64,000 bases of DNA from JALYGJ01 sp963781705 (GTDB taxonomy: Bacteria; Chloroflexota; Limnocylindria; Limnocylindrales; CSP1-4). Location: contig CAWAGP010000010.1 of the NCBI GenBank assembly GCA_963781705.1, positions 1,154,900-1,218,899 on the forward strand, given 5' to 3'. The first letter of the stretch is position 1. Each line of letters begins with the position of its first letter. The translations under genes were made by a program, and so were the position numbers. Positions 55,079-63,858 of the stretch are shown in pieces. The notes under the pieces were generated by a model. It saw only the letters and a list, made by a program, of their open reading frames with translations. It was not told where the DNA came from and did no database searches.

Positions 55079-55468
55079 CTAGCCCTCGCGCAGCGTGTGC
55101 GCCTGTTCCCACCAGCCCTCGACGATCAGGTCGGCCGGTGGCTCACGGCCGAGCACCCGCGCAGCCCGCTCCAGCCGCTGACGGAATGGCTGGAGGTCGA
55201 GCGCCAGCAGGTCGGACAGGCCGACCACGCCTGCCTGCGTGAACAACTCCTGCTCGGGCCGGCCGAAGTTGGCCAGATTGAGCAGCAGGCCCTCGTCGCG
55301 CCAAGAGGTGACGTCGTTGGTCGTCGCACCGATCTGGTCCGCGAGCGTCTGGCGGCGTGTCGGCGTCTCGCTGACTTCGAGCAGCAGCCCGGTCGTGAAG
55401 ATGCCCTGGCGCTCGAGCGCCTCGAGGTGGTAGAGCGGTACGCGCTGGAGCTGGTCGATTGGTGGCAT
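55079..55468 (-). CDS. DUF4332 helix-hairpin-helix protein
   Basis: 129 residues. Two HhH-like repeats: PLYHLEALERQGIFTTGLLL with RRQTLADQIGATTNDVTSW, then LFTQAGVVGLSDLLALDLQP. This is the DUF4332 pattern, likely nucleic-acid or protein binding. ATG at 55468 was chosen over an Arg-rich extension. Stands 10 bases after OsmC. Confidence 0.82.
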   Translation of the reverse strand: MPPIDQLQRVPLYHLEALERQGIFTTGLLLEVSETPTRRQTLADQIGATTNDVTSWRDEGLLLNLANFGRPEQELFTQAGVVGLSDLLALDLQPFRQRLERAARVLGREPPADLIVEGWWEQAHTLREG

Positions 55469-55478
55469 CTGACGTCGA

Positions 55479-55922
55479 TCAGGCTTCCAGTTGCGCGTCG
55501 ACGCTGAGATCGACGTTGCCGCGCAGCGCTCGCGAGATCGGGCAGCCATCTTTGGCGCGTTGCGCGAGTTCCTGGAAGGTCGCCTGGTCGATGCCCGGCA
55601 CGCGGCCGCGCACGGTCAGGTGGCTGCGCGCGACCGACCAACCGGCGTCGCCTTTGTCGAACGTCACGTCCGACCGCACGTCCAGATGTTCCGCGACGTG
55701 GCCGGCCTTGGCGAGGTCACTCGAGAAGGCCATCGAGAAGCACGCGGCGTGGGCAGCGGCCAGTAATTCCTCCGGGCTGGTGCGTCCGAGCGCCTCTTCC
55801 GTGCGCGACGCCCAGCTGACCGGCAGCGATCTGAACTGTGCGCTGGTGGCCGAACTGACCTCGCCCACGCCGCTAGCCAGATCGCCAGTCCAGGTTGCCG
55901 TCGCCGAGCGTGTAACCGCCAT
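55479..55922 (-). CDS. OsmC family peroxiredoxin
   Basis: 147 residues. The two redox Cys are in LLAAAHAACFSMAFSSDLAK and KDGCPISRALRGNV, as in OsmC (organic hydroperoxide reduction). TATWTGDLASGVGEVSS is the family opening. Start ATG at 55922. First gene of the minus-strand run leading to the molybdopterin genes. Confidence 0.93.
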   Translation of the reverse strand: MAVTRSATATWTGDLASGVGEVSSATSAQFRSLPVSWASRTEEALGRTSPEELLAAAHAACFSMAFSSDLAKAGHVAEHLDVRSDVTFDKGDAGWSVARSHLTVRGRVPGIDQATFQELAQRAKDGCPISRALRGNVDLSVDAQLEA

Positions 55923-56036
55923 CCAAGTGCCTCCCGTCGCAGCCGATCGTGACGATGCCAATTGTCCACGCCGGATGTGGCGTAGTGTCACGCCCGGTTA
56001 GTCTACGGCTGCAGGAATGGAGATGAGCGCAACCAA

Positions 56037-56963
56037 TTGGACGCGCCCGTGACGCGCAGTTGGTCCGTCGTCGTTGTCGTGCTGATCGTGTTGGCGTTCG
56101 GCGTCGGCTTCACGACGGACAGCCTGATCGCGCCTGCGTCACCGAGCGCGCCGCCAAGTGCTTCTTCGGTGTCGTCACCGGTGGCTTCCGCCAGTCCCGC
56201 GAGCACGCCGAGGCCGACCCCGACACCGACCGCCGCGCCGGCATCCAGCCCGCCCGACAACTCGGTCGTGGCGTCGGCCGTGGTCGTACCCGTACGCAGC
56301 GCCGACCTGGCCGTCCGCGTCAGCGGCGTGGTCAGTGACGTGCTCGCCACCGAGGGTCAGCCGGTCGCCGCCAACCAGCTGCTGGTACGGCTCGATCAAT
56401 CGTCTTACCTGGCGCAGGTAAACGTCGACCGGGCCGACCTCACGCGCGCCGGCGCCGCGGTCGCCAGCGCTCAACTCGCGGTCGACCAGCTACCCGCCGA
56501 CGCCACGGACGAGGAAATTGCCGCGGCGCAGGCCGCCCTTCAACTTGCCCAGGCCGATCAGGCCCAGGCCAACACGCGCCTCGCGGCCGCCCAGGTAGAC
56601 CTCCAGCAGACAGAGGTCCACGCGCCATTCGCGGGCACGGTCGCCGCGATCAACGTCGCACCCGGGGAGCAGGCCTCAGCAGGCGAGACGGTCGTGACGA
56701 TGGGCGACCTGTCGGGCTGGCTCATCGAGACGCTCGACCTGTCCGAGCTCGAGGTGGTCCGTATCGCGGTCGGCGATCGAGCGACGATCACCTTCCCGGC
56801 CCTGCCCGATCTGACCGTGACCGGCCAGGTCGACTTCATCCAGGTGCGCGGCACAAGCGCCGACGGCGGCGTGGTTTTCGCGGTCGCGGTTCATCCCGAC
56901 CAGACCAACCCGCAACTGCGCTGGAACATGAGCGCGACGGTACGCATCACGCCGAGTAGTTGA
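56037..56963 (+). CDS. HlyD-like efflux adaptor (membrane fusion protein)
   Basis: 308 residues: an N-terminal membrane anchor (SVVVVVLIVLAFGVGFTTDS), a Ser/Pro/Thr linker, a lipoyl-like half (VSGVVSDVLATEGQPVAANQ), a coiled-coil hairpin (about residues 125-195, Ala/Gln-rich), the second lipoyl half (HAPFAGTVAAINVAPGEQAS) and a beta barrel. Works with ABC or RND exporters, none of which are adjacent. The start may be TTG 56037 or GTG 56049. Confidence 0.87.
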   Translation: MDAPVTRSWSVVVVVLIVLAFGVGFTTDSLIAPASPSAPPSASSVSSPVASASPASTPRPTPTPTAAPASSPPDNSVVASAVVVPVRSADLAVRVSGVVSDVLATEGQPVAANQLLVRLDQSSYLAQVNVDRADLTRAGAAVASAQLAVDQLPADATDEEIAAAQAALQLAQADQAQANTRLAAAQVDLQQTEVHAPFAGTVAAINVAPGEQASAGETVVTMGDLSGWLIETLDLSELEVVRIAVGDRATITFPALPDLTVTGQVDFIQVRGTSADGGVVFAVAVHPDQTNPQLRWNMSATVRITPSS

Positions 56964-56966
56964 ACG

Positions 56967-56998
56967 GCGAAGCCCGCCCCGGTTGGGGCGGGCTTCGC
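56967..56998. terminator. Strong hairpin between convergent genes
   Basis: GCGAAGCCCGCCCC, loop GGTT, GGGGCGGGCTTCGC: a perfect 14-bp stem 4 bases after the adaptor stop, facing the convergent SIMPL gene. No U run follows, so it may act as a bidirectional or Rho-aided terminator. Confidence 0.8.
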
Positions 56999-57037
56999 AC
57001 TGCTGGTGGAGGCGGCCGCGCCGGCGGCCGGGACTGA

Positions 57038-57805
57038 TCAGCCGATTGTGTAAACGACCGAGACGTTGATCGTCACCTCGGTATTGCCCGGGATGATCGG
57101 GGTGGGAGCCTGTGCCTCAGGCGCCACCGTGCCGCCACGGGCGTCGGCGTAGATCGGCCAGGGCATCGAGTACGAGGTTTCGGCGATCGACGCGACACCG
57201 CTGATCTGGACGCCGGCCGCCGTGGCGAGCGCGTCAGCGCGCGAGCGAGCGTCCTTGACCGCGGCGTCACGAGCCTGGTTCTCGGCCGCCGTCGTGTCCG
57301 ATAGCTTGAAGGTGATGCCGTTGACCGTCGTCGCACCGGCGGCCACCGAGTTGTCGACCACCGCGCCAAGCTGATCGAGGTTGCGCACTTCCACCAGCAG
57401 GATGTTGTTGACCTCGTAGCCGGTCACGCGTTGCGTATTGCTGCTGTAGTCGTAGGTCGGGTTGATGCTGAAGTACGACGTCTGGATGTCGGCGTCGGCG
57501 ATGCCCAGCGCATGCAGCGCGTCGATGATGGCCGCCATCGCTGAGGCAGCGTCGTTGCGCGCATCGGCCAGCTTGTTCCGCGTGATGTCCACGCCCAGGC
57601 TCACTTCGGCCAGGTCGGGCTTGACGAAAATGTTGCCCACGCCCTGGACGGAGATGGTGTGCTCCGGCGGGTTCGTGCCGGGCGTCGTCGTCGGGTCGGC
57701 TGCCAGCGCCGGGGTGATGAGCATGCCCAGCAGCACGCCGATCATGCCTGCGAAGAGCACCCATGGCCGGCCGACTCGTCCCGGCCCCGGAATCGTGATG
57801 GTCAT
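57038..57805 (-). CDS. SIMPL domain (DUF541) exported protein
   Basis: 255 residues with a signal peptide (WVLFAGMIGVLLGMLITPALA) and then the SIMPL/DUF541 domain. HTISVQGVGNIFVKPDLAEV opens it, ALGIADADIQTSYFSINPTY and YEVNNILLVEVRNLDQLGAV follow, and it closes with VTINVSVVYTIG. The family is widespread in cell envelopes and of unclear role (oxidative stress links in some). GGAG precedes the ATG. Confidence 0.92.
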   Translation of the reverse strand: MTITIPGPGRVGRPWVLFAGMIGVLLGMLITPALAADPTTTPGTNPPEHTISVQGVGNIFVKPDLAEVSLGVDITRNKLADARNDAASAMAAIIDALHALGIADADIQTSYFSINPTYDYSSNTQRVTGYEVNNILLVEVRNLDQLGAVVDNSVAAGATTVNGITFKLSDTTAAENQARDAAVKDARSRADALATAAGVQISGVASIAETSYSMPWPIYADARGGTVAPEAQAPTPIIPGNTEVTINVSVVYTIG

Positions 57806-57907
57806 CGCGCAACTCTCCTTGATCGTCCGTAGATGGTCTTGGGACCCCCGCGGTCAAGGACGCCGACGGGGCGATGCATGTTCCGCGGCGCTTCTGTCGC
57901 GATCCCC

Positions 57908-58828
57908 TCAGCCCGCGTCGTCGCGATCAAAGCGCGCGGCGAGGTAGCCCACGGTGCGATCCCGTGACCCACCTGCGTCGGCAGAGGTGGCCGTCGCCAG
58001 CAGCGTCCCCGCAGCGGCGCCCATCGCCCGCAGGGCCGCCAGGCCCAGCGCGGCGGGCTCGATACCGCACATGCCGCACACGAGGCCGCGGACTCCGTTG
58101 GCGCACACCGCCTGTTCACGCATCACCAGCGTCGCACCGTCGACGGCCAGGATCGCCGGTGCCAGCGCATCGGTCGCCTTCTCGCACTCGCCCGCAGGGG
58201 GATAGTGCGCCATGTCGCTGCTGATGGCGAGCACGATAGTCGCGCCGGCGGCTCGTTCACGCGCGAGCAGCAGACCCAGCCGGCGGCCGGCATCGAGCGC
58301 CGCGGGGCCGCGGCCGGCCGAAACCGCCAGCGGCACGATCCGTGCGCGCGGCGCGACCGCGTGAAGCAGCGGTAACTGCACCTCGATCGAGTGCTCCGCC
58401 TCGTGCGCGAAGTGATCGATCACGAACGGCCGGCCCAGGTCCAGGATCGCCGCCGCGAGCGTCTCGTCCACTACCAGGTCGCCGGTCGGGATGTGCCACG
58501 CACCGTTCTCCCAGACACCAATCCCGTCCAGCCAGGCGGCACTGTGGTTGGTACCGAGCAGTACGACGCTGGGCGGCTGGTCGGCAGCCGTGAGCTGTGC
58601 CCAGCCACAGGCGGCGACGACGCCGGAGTAGCTGAGACCAGCGTGCGGCACGAGTATGCCGAGCGGTGTCGGGTTGACGGCAAACCCGGAAGTCTCGACG
58701 CGCGCTGCCTCGAAGAGCTCGCTGACCATCGCCTCGAGAGCCAGCCGCGATCCGGGATAGAAAGCACCGGCGACCGCGGGACGCCGGACGGCAGCCGAAT
58801 TGGCGAGGCCCAGCAGGGTCGGACTCAT
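57908..58828 (-). CDS. AmmeMemoRadiSam system protein B (Memo family)
   Basis: 306 residues with the Memo signature: RRPAVAGAFYPGSRLALEAM, LVPHAGLSYSGVVAACGWAQ (His), LLGTNHSA, EAEHSIEVQLPLLHAVAP and LAISSDMAHYP. The His and Cys residues form a putative metal site related to catechol dioxygenases. Biochemical role in bacteria not established. Start overlaps the radical SAM stop (ATGA). Confidence 0.92.
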   Translation of the reverse strand: MSPTLLGLANSAAVRRPAVAGAFYPGSRLALEAMVSELFEAARVETSGFAVNPTPLGILVPHAGLSYSGVVAACGWAQLTAADQPPSVVLLGTNHSAAWLDGIGVWENGAWHIPTGDLVVDETLAAAILDLGRPFVIDHFAHEAEHSIEVQLPLLHAVAPRARIVPLAVSAGRGPAALDAGRRLGLLLARERAAGATIVLAISSDMAHYPPAGECEKATDALAPAILAVDGATLVMREQAVCANGVRGLVCGMCGIEPAALGLAALRAMGAAAGTLLATATSADAGGSRDRTVGYLAARFDRDDAG

Positions 58829-59896
58829 CCCACTCCCGCAGCCCGCGGGCGCGCCAGCCCAATACCTTCGAGCGGCCTGCCGCAGCGCGGGCATGCGCCC
58901 GTGTCGGTCAGGTGCGAGGTGGCGGTGTAGCCAGAGCGCCCGACGAGCAGCTGCCCACAGCCGGCGCAGGACGTGTCCTCGAGGCCGACCTGAGGCGCAT
59001 TGCCGACGTACACGTGCTGCAGGCCAGCGGCGCGACCGATGGCCGCCGCGCGCAGCAGCGTCGCCGGCGGCGTCGGCGGCACGTCGAGCAGCCGGTGCGC
59101 GGGGTAGAAGCGGCTGACGTGCCACGGCGTGGCGGGACCGAGTGCGTCAACGATCCAGTTCGTGAGCGCGCGGAGCTCCGCGTCAGAGTCGTTCCGGCCG
59201 GGAATGACCAGGGTCGTCGAACTCGAGCCAGATCCCGGCCCCGCGCATGCGAACGATTGTGTCGAGCACCGGTGCCAGGCGCGCGCCGCACAGGTGGCGA
59301 TAGAACGCGTCATCGAAGGACTTGAGGTCGACGTTCGCGGCGTCTATGACCCCGGCGAGAAGGTCGGTCGCCGCAGGCGTCGCGTAGCCATCGGTGATGA
59401 ACAGGTTGCGCAGGCCGGCCGCACGGGCCAGGCCGGCCGTGTCGAGGGCGTACTCGAGAAAGACCGTCGGCTCGACGTAGGTGTAGGCGATCGAGCGTGC
59501 CCGCAGCCTGAGCGCCTCGGCGACCACGCCGGCCGGCGGCAGCGCACGCTGCGGAATATCGAGGCCCAGGCGCGGGCCCTGGGCGATCTCCCAGTTCTGG
59601 CAGAAGGTGCAGTGGAAGGGACAGCCCGGCGTCGCGATCGAGTAAGCCAGCGAGCCGGGATCCACGTGGAAGAGTGGTTTCTTTTCGATCGGGTCAAGAC
59701 CGATCGCCGCGACCTGCCCGTACGCCAGGCACACGAGCGTGCCGGCGCGGTTCTGACGGACGCCACAGATACCGGCCCGGCCCTGCCGGACGAGACAGCG
59801 GTGCGCGCACACGCCGCAGCGGACGCTCCCATCGGGCTGTGGCTCAGCCAGCGCCGACGGAACGGCCCACGCGGACGATGACGTGAGAGCTGCCAT
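58825..59896 (-). CDS. AmmeMemoRadiSam system radical SAM enzyme (frameshifted)
   Basis: About 357 residues joined. The N-terminal part has CGVCAHRCLVRQGRAGICGV (zinc-like Cys), then the radical SAM motif CPFHCTFCQNWEIAQ (CxxxCxxC) and SIAYTYVEPTVFLEYALD. Frame one breaks near 59225 after GAGIWLEF. The second frame gives TTLVIPGRNDSDAELRALTN and the C-terminal CAGC...CPRCG ribbon. One extra base is likely. The partner genes Memo and AMMECR1 are adjacent, as usual for this set; its substrate is unknown. Confidence 0.9.
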
Positions 59897-60032
59897 GGCG
59901 TCACCCTGAAATCTGGCCTTGCCCACCTGCGCCCACCAGTGCCGTGCGGTCCTTCTTTCGGGCGAAATGACCCTCACCAGCGGGCAGCCGCCTGCGCAAG
60001 ATGATTGATGAGTCGTTAGCGAGGGGTTTGCC

Positions 60033-60677
60033 TTGCCGTCGCTCCTGGATCGCGCCATCCCGCAGGACACCGTCAGCTCTGCCCCTCCCGACCTGACGCC
60101 GGAGGATCAGGCGGTGCTGTTGCGTATCGCGCGCAGCGCACTGGCCGTTGCGACGGGCGCGCTGCCGCCCGAGTCGCTCAGCGGCCGGCTGAGAGAGACA
60201 CGACAGCACCGCGTTGCCGGCCATCGTGCGGCGGCGTTCGTGACCCTGTTCGAGGACGGCGATTTGAGAGGCTGCATGGGCGCACTCGAGCCGTTGCGTC
60301 CGCTGCCCCACGCGGTGGCCGATGCCGCATTGAGGGCAGCGCTCGACGACCCGCGCTTCTGGCCGCTCCAGCCGGCTGAGCTCGCCACGCTGAACGTCGA
60401 GATCTCCGTTCTTGGTCAGTTTGCCCAGATCGCCGACCCGGGTTCCATCCGGGTGGGCACCGACGGCGTGATGGTCGAGAGCGCCGGGCTCCGCGGACTG
60501 CTATTGCCCCAGGTTGCCACTGATATGGGCTGGGATGGGCCACAGCTGTGGAGCGCCGTGTGCGACAAGGCCGGCCTGCCGGAGGACGCATGGCGCGACC
60601 CGACCACGCGCCTACTCACCTTCCAAACGGTGCGCTTCAGCGGGCCTGCCCGGACAGATCCAACGCCTTGGGTGTGA
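60033..60677 (+). CDS. AmmeMemoRadiSam system protein A (AMMECR1 family)
   Basis: 214 residues. The AMMECR1 signature is present: AAFVTLFEDGDLRGCMGALE (LRGCxG), ALRAALDDPRFWPLQPAELA and GLLLPQVATDMGWDGPQLWS. TTG start. Divergent from the radical SAM gene across about 136 bases, so the three-gene set is complete but split between strands. Function unknown; conserved from archaea to humans. Confidence 0.92.
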   Translation: MPSLLDRAIPQDTVSSAPPDLTPEDQAVLLRIARSALAVATGALPPESLSGRLRETRQHRVAGHRAAAFVTLFEDGDLRGCMGALEPLRPLPHAVADAALRAALDDPRFWPLQPAELATLNVEISVLGQFAQIADPGSIRVGTDGVMVESAGLRGLLLPQVATDMGWDGPQLWSAVCDKAGLPEDAWRDPTTRLLTFQTVRFSGPARTDPTPWV

Positions 60678-60859
60678 TTCCCGGACGCGCTGTTGACGAG
60701 TGAGGGCCTCGCTGCAAGGCGAGGGGTGTTCACGCGTGGTCTTTACCAGCCCGTGGCGATGGTCGCGGTCTTTCCCTGAGTTGCTACTCAGACTTTTCGT
60801 GAGGAAGGCCTGGCGGTACCGAAACTCGGCGGCCAGGACGCTACTTGTCTCATTCGTCG

Positions 60860-61849
60860 TCAGACCACACAGGAGACAGCGACGAACAGTTGCTCGTCGA
60901 AGATGTCCGACAAGTTAGATATCACGATCCTGTCCGGAAGCAGAAGCACGTTGGCTGCGATCCAGGCTGCGTCTGCGCCCGAATTCCCGGTCAGCTGCAC
61001 CGAGCAAGATGTGTGGTCGACGACGTCGACGAGGGTGATGTCGCATTCGGTGAATATGTCGCACGAGCCATTCGGGTCGACGTTCGGGCTCCACGAAGTG
61101 AAGATGTCGCTGACCGTGCAGCATGGCGGCGGGAAGGGCTGCATGAAAAGGTTCGCGCTGATCGGGATGTTCGCGCACTCCCAGGCGGCAGAGGTGGCGT
61201 TCCAGCGCAGCGACTGGTTCTCGGTGCAAGCCAAGCCGGCGAGCGTGTCGCTGTCATCCGCGCACTCCCATGCGGTGCCGTTCCAGGCGATGATCTGAGC
61301 GGTCGCGCAATTGAGTCCGGCGAGCGGGTCCGCGCCGGGAACGCCCGAAGGACCGGGTGCGCCGGGAACGCCCGAAGGACCGGGTGCGCCGGGAACGCCC
61401 GAAGGACCGGGTGCGCCGGGAACGCCCGAAGGACCGGGTGCGCCGGGAACGCCCGAAGGACCGGGTGCGCCGGGAACGCCCGAAGGACCGGGTGCGCCGG
61501 GAACGCCCGAAGGACCGGGTGCGCCGGGAACGCCCGAAGGACCGGGTGCGCCGGGAACGCCCGAAGGACCGGGCGAGCCGGCCGGACCGGGCAAGCCAAC
61601 GCCGCCGCTGATGGTGACCTGGGTCTGGTTTCGGGCGCAGCGGTGGGCCGGGGTGGTAGCCGACTTGGCGACATTGCTGAGCTGGCCGTGTCGTGAGAGA
61701 CAGCCGGTGAGTGGGCCGTCGTAGACGCGCGGGGAGGCCGAGGCCATGACGATACCCACGGTGGCACCGACGAGGACGCCGGCTAGGGCGCCCGATACGA
61801 TCAGGGCGATCGAACGCCGGGGCATCAGCCGCAGCAGCGAGGCGGACAT
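60860..61849 (-). CDS. Collagen-like repeat surface protein
   Basis: 329 residues: an N-terminal membrane anchor or signal (SIALIVSGALAGVLVGATVG), a region with LTGCLSRHGQLSNVAKSA, then a Gly-X-Y collagen-like stretch starting GLPGPAGSPGPSGVPGAP with nine GPSGVPGAx units, and a Cys-rich C-terminal globular part of about 160 residues (WNGTAWECADDSDTLAGLAC, SVQLTGNSGADAAWIAAN). Probably a trimeric surface fibre. The ATG at 61849 is preferred: AGGAAGGA is 10 bases upstream. The C-terminal domain is not recognised. Confidence 0.85.
   Translation of the reverse strand: MSASLLRLMPRRSIALIVSGALAGVLVGATVGIVMASASPRVYDGPLTGCLSRHGQLSNVAKSATTPAHRCARNQTQVTISGGVGLPGPAGSPGPSGVPGAPGPSGVPGAPGPSGVPGAPGPSGVPGAPGPSGVPGAPGPSGVPGAPGPSGVPGAPGPSGVPGAPGPSGVPGADPLAGLNCATAQIIAWNGTAWECADDSDTLAGLACTENQSLRWNATSAAWECANIPISANLFMQPFPPPCCTVSDIFTSWSPNVDPNGSCDIFTECDITLVDVVDHTSCSVQLTGNSGADAAWIAANVLLLPDRIVISNLSDIFDEQLFVAVSCVV
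61332..61574. repeat. Nine perfect 27-bp tandem repeats encoding GPSGVPGAP
   Basis: The unit, read on the plus strand, starts GCGCCGGGAACGCCCGAAGG and ends with ACCGGGT. Nine in-frame copies are essentially identical at DNA level, with only the ends diverged. This implies recent expansion, and copy number is likely to vary between strains or be mis-assembled. Confidence 0.95.
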
Positions 61850-61994
61850 GGCGAACAGGTCCTTCCTGGGCGCACTCACGCCCGACACGGACAGGCCGGT
61901 CTCGCCATTGGCTCAGCTCGACGAATGGCGACCGATTAGCTCACGCCGTGCCGGTTGGACCCCCCGTCCAACGCCTCCTCCCGAGGTGCGGACC

Positions 61995-62102
61995 CTACCC
62001 CACTCCAAGGCAGATAGACAACCCCGTGCCGCGGAAGTCGACATCGCCGTCGGCGATCGCCTTGCGCAGTGTCTCGACCAGCGCCATGCTGTCCGTGGCC
62101 AT
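61995..62102 (-). pseudogene. Short ORF with strong RBS, possible IS256-type transposase N-terminal relic
   Basis: Encodes MATDSMALVETLRKAIADGD followed by VDFRGTGLSICLGVG and a TAG. AGGAGG lies 9 bases before the ATG. The first 22 residues resemble the N-terminus of some IS256-family transposases, then the similarity stops, as if the rest had been deleted. No full transposase or terminal repeats are seen. Alternatively a small real peptide. The surrounding 61850-62374 has no other gene. Confidence 0.35.
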
Positions 62103-62374
62103 CGTGGTGTTCCTCCTGTCGTCGGTTGCTACTCCAACGACGTGAGGATGACGCGGTGGCCGCTCTACTTCCCGGCCAATCCGCTGTTACACCAATTCTC
62201 GGGACTCAACCTTGGCGTCGCTCCGCTGCCAGTCTAGGGTCAAGCGAGACGCTCGGGTGCGGTCTGTCGCCCCGGCTTGGGCAGTTTGGGCTTGCTGGTC
62301 GCGCCCCGTTGCTCACCTCGGCACCCTCCCCTCGCCGATCTCCCGCTAACAGGCGGCGGCGATCTCAGGGTCTG

Positions 62375-63167
62375 TCACGCAGCCCTCAGGTTGTCGATCA
62401 AGCGTCTGATGAAGCGACCAAGGACTGTTGCCAAAACACCGTAAATCACGCCGATCGCGAGCATGTTGAGCACGACCGTGGGCGCGTCGTACGCGGTTGC
62501 CGGGGTTGTCGGGTCAGTCGTCGTGCTCAGGCCGGTGGCCAGGATGGCGATCGACCAGATGACGCCAGCAATCACGCCATAGATCAACCCGACCACGTAC
62601 CCGGCCCGCGGCGCGACGAGACCGGCGATGAAGAAGGTGAACAGCGCGGGCGGAATGAAGAAGAACTGCAGGTACAGGTCGGCCACGGAGGCGACTGCCG
62701 ACGGCAGCGAATTGAGGACCAACGCCAGGGCGAGCCCGGCGACCATCAGGTAGAACGGGATGCATGCGGACCAATGACTGCCGATGGCAGGAACAGCGCG
62801 AAGGTCGTCACCGAGGTGGGGCGGTTCGAATAGCGGCGGGCGGGCGCTTCTTTCGAAGGGCGCCTCGGCAATCCATGGAGGCGGCGCCCACGCAGTCTGC
62901 CGCTTCCAAGTGGGCGGCCCACTCTGCAGGGTGCCCTGTTGTCGCAACCATGCGTCCCACTGCCGGTGAAGCTCGAGCTCGGTGCTGGTCGGCCCGCCGC
63001 CCCGCACCACGACGACTATCAGGACACCAATCAACCCTAGAAGCGCACCGACGACCGCCGCGGCACCCGGGCTCCAGCCGTTTCGCGGTCCAAGCCCCAG
63101 CGACGATCGCGCCGACGATGCTCCAGAAGAGAATGGCGGCCAACTCGACCGGACCGATGCCGGGCAT
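62375..63167 (-). CDS. Membrane protein, unknown (frameshifted)
   Basis: Joined length is about 263 residues. The N-terminal frame gives MPGIGPVELAAILFWSIVGA and IVAGAWTAKR. After an extra base near 63090 the second frame gives NGWSPGAAAVVGALLGLIGV and LIVVVVRGGG, a pattern seen in small two-span membrane proteins. A polar segment with WKRQTAW and PPPWIAEAPF follows, then three or four more spans (FYLMVAGLALALVLNSLPSA, FIPPALFTFFIAGLVA, GLIYGVIAGVIWSIAILATG). No family assigned; it may be two fused units. Confidence 0.65.
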
Positions 63168-63289
63168 CAGACGGCTCGCCGCCCTGGGGGTCTCAGATTC
63201 CCCGCCGTGACTGATAGGGCCGGCGAGTTAGCGTGTGTTTGCGGTCCAACGCTTGAGAGGTTGTGGCGAAGCCAGGTTGAACGGCTCAC

Positions 63290-63616
63290 CTACAACTTCT
63301 CGCAGGCAATCCCGTCATGGTCGCGATCCGAGCCCTTGTTCGCCTTGTAAAGGGCCTTGCTGACGTAGAAGTTCGTGACCCGCCGCGTGTGTCCTCTGAC
63401 GTGGTCAACCGCGTCAGGCTTGCCGACACCATGCCGGTACACCTTGTTCAGCGCGGTGCAGTTCTTGAAGTGCTTCGCCGCGATCTGGACATCGTGAGTT
63501 GCGGCGGCGCTTTGCGCGTCGAACCCTAACGGTGACGCGGCGGCAATCGGTGTCGCACCGAGCGTGGGCAGACACAACACGGCGGCCAGCGCGCCCGCAC
63601 TGAAAAGGCGGTTCAT
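63290..63616 (-). CDS. Excalibur calcium-binding domain protein, secreted
   Basis: 108 residues with a signal peptide (LFSAGALAAVLCLPTLGATP) and a C-terminal excalibur domain: FKNCTALNKVYRHGVGK, then YKANKGSDRDHDGIACEKL with the DxDxDGxxCE calcium loop. The two Cys should form a disulfide. Often attached to nucleases or surface proteins, here standing alone. GAGGAGAGGG precedes the ATG at 63616. Confidence 0.92.
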   Translation of the reverse strand: MNRLFSAGALAAVLCLPTLGATPIAAASPLGFDAQSAAATHDVQIAAKHFKNCTALNKVYRHGVGKPDAVDHVRGHTRRVTNFYVSKALYKANKGSDRDHDGIACEKL

Positions 63617-63781
63617 GGACGGTTCCCTCTCCTCAAGCGCCGGGCAGGAGTGCGCCGGGTCGCAGCCTAGTCCGCGACCCGGGCGATTGTCCATGCGGTT
63701 GCTCGGACGTAATGAAGAGCGATTGGCGCTCAGCGCGATATGGCTACTCGGCTAATCACGCGAATACAGAAGACGTGGGAA

Positions 63782-63858
<77 letters not shown>

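Noticed and set aside
61332..61574. CRISPR array
   Set aside because: The 27-bp units are contiguous with no spacers and are in frame as Gly-X-Y; they are collagen-like coding repeats.
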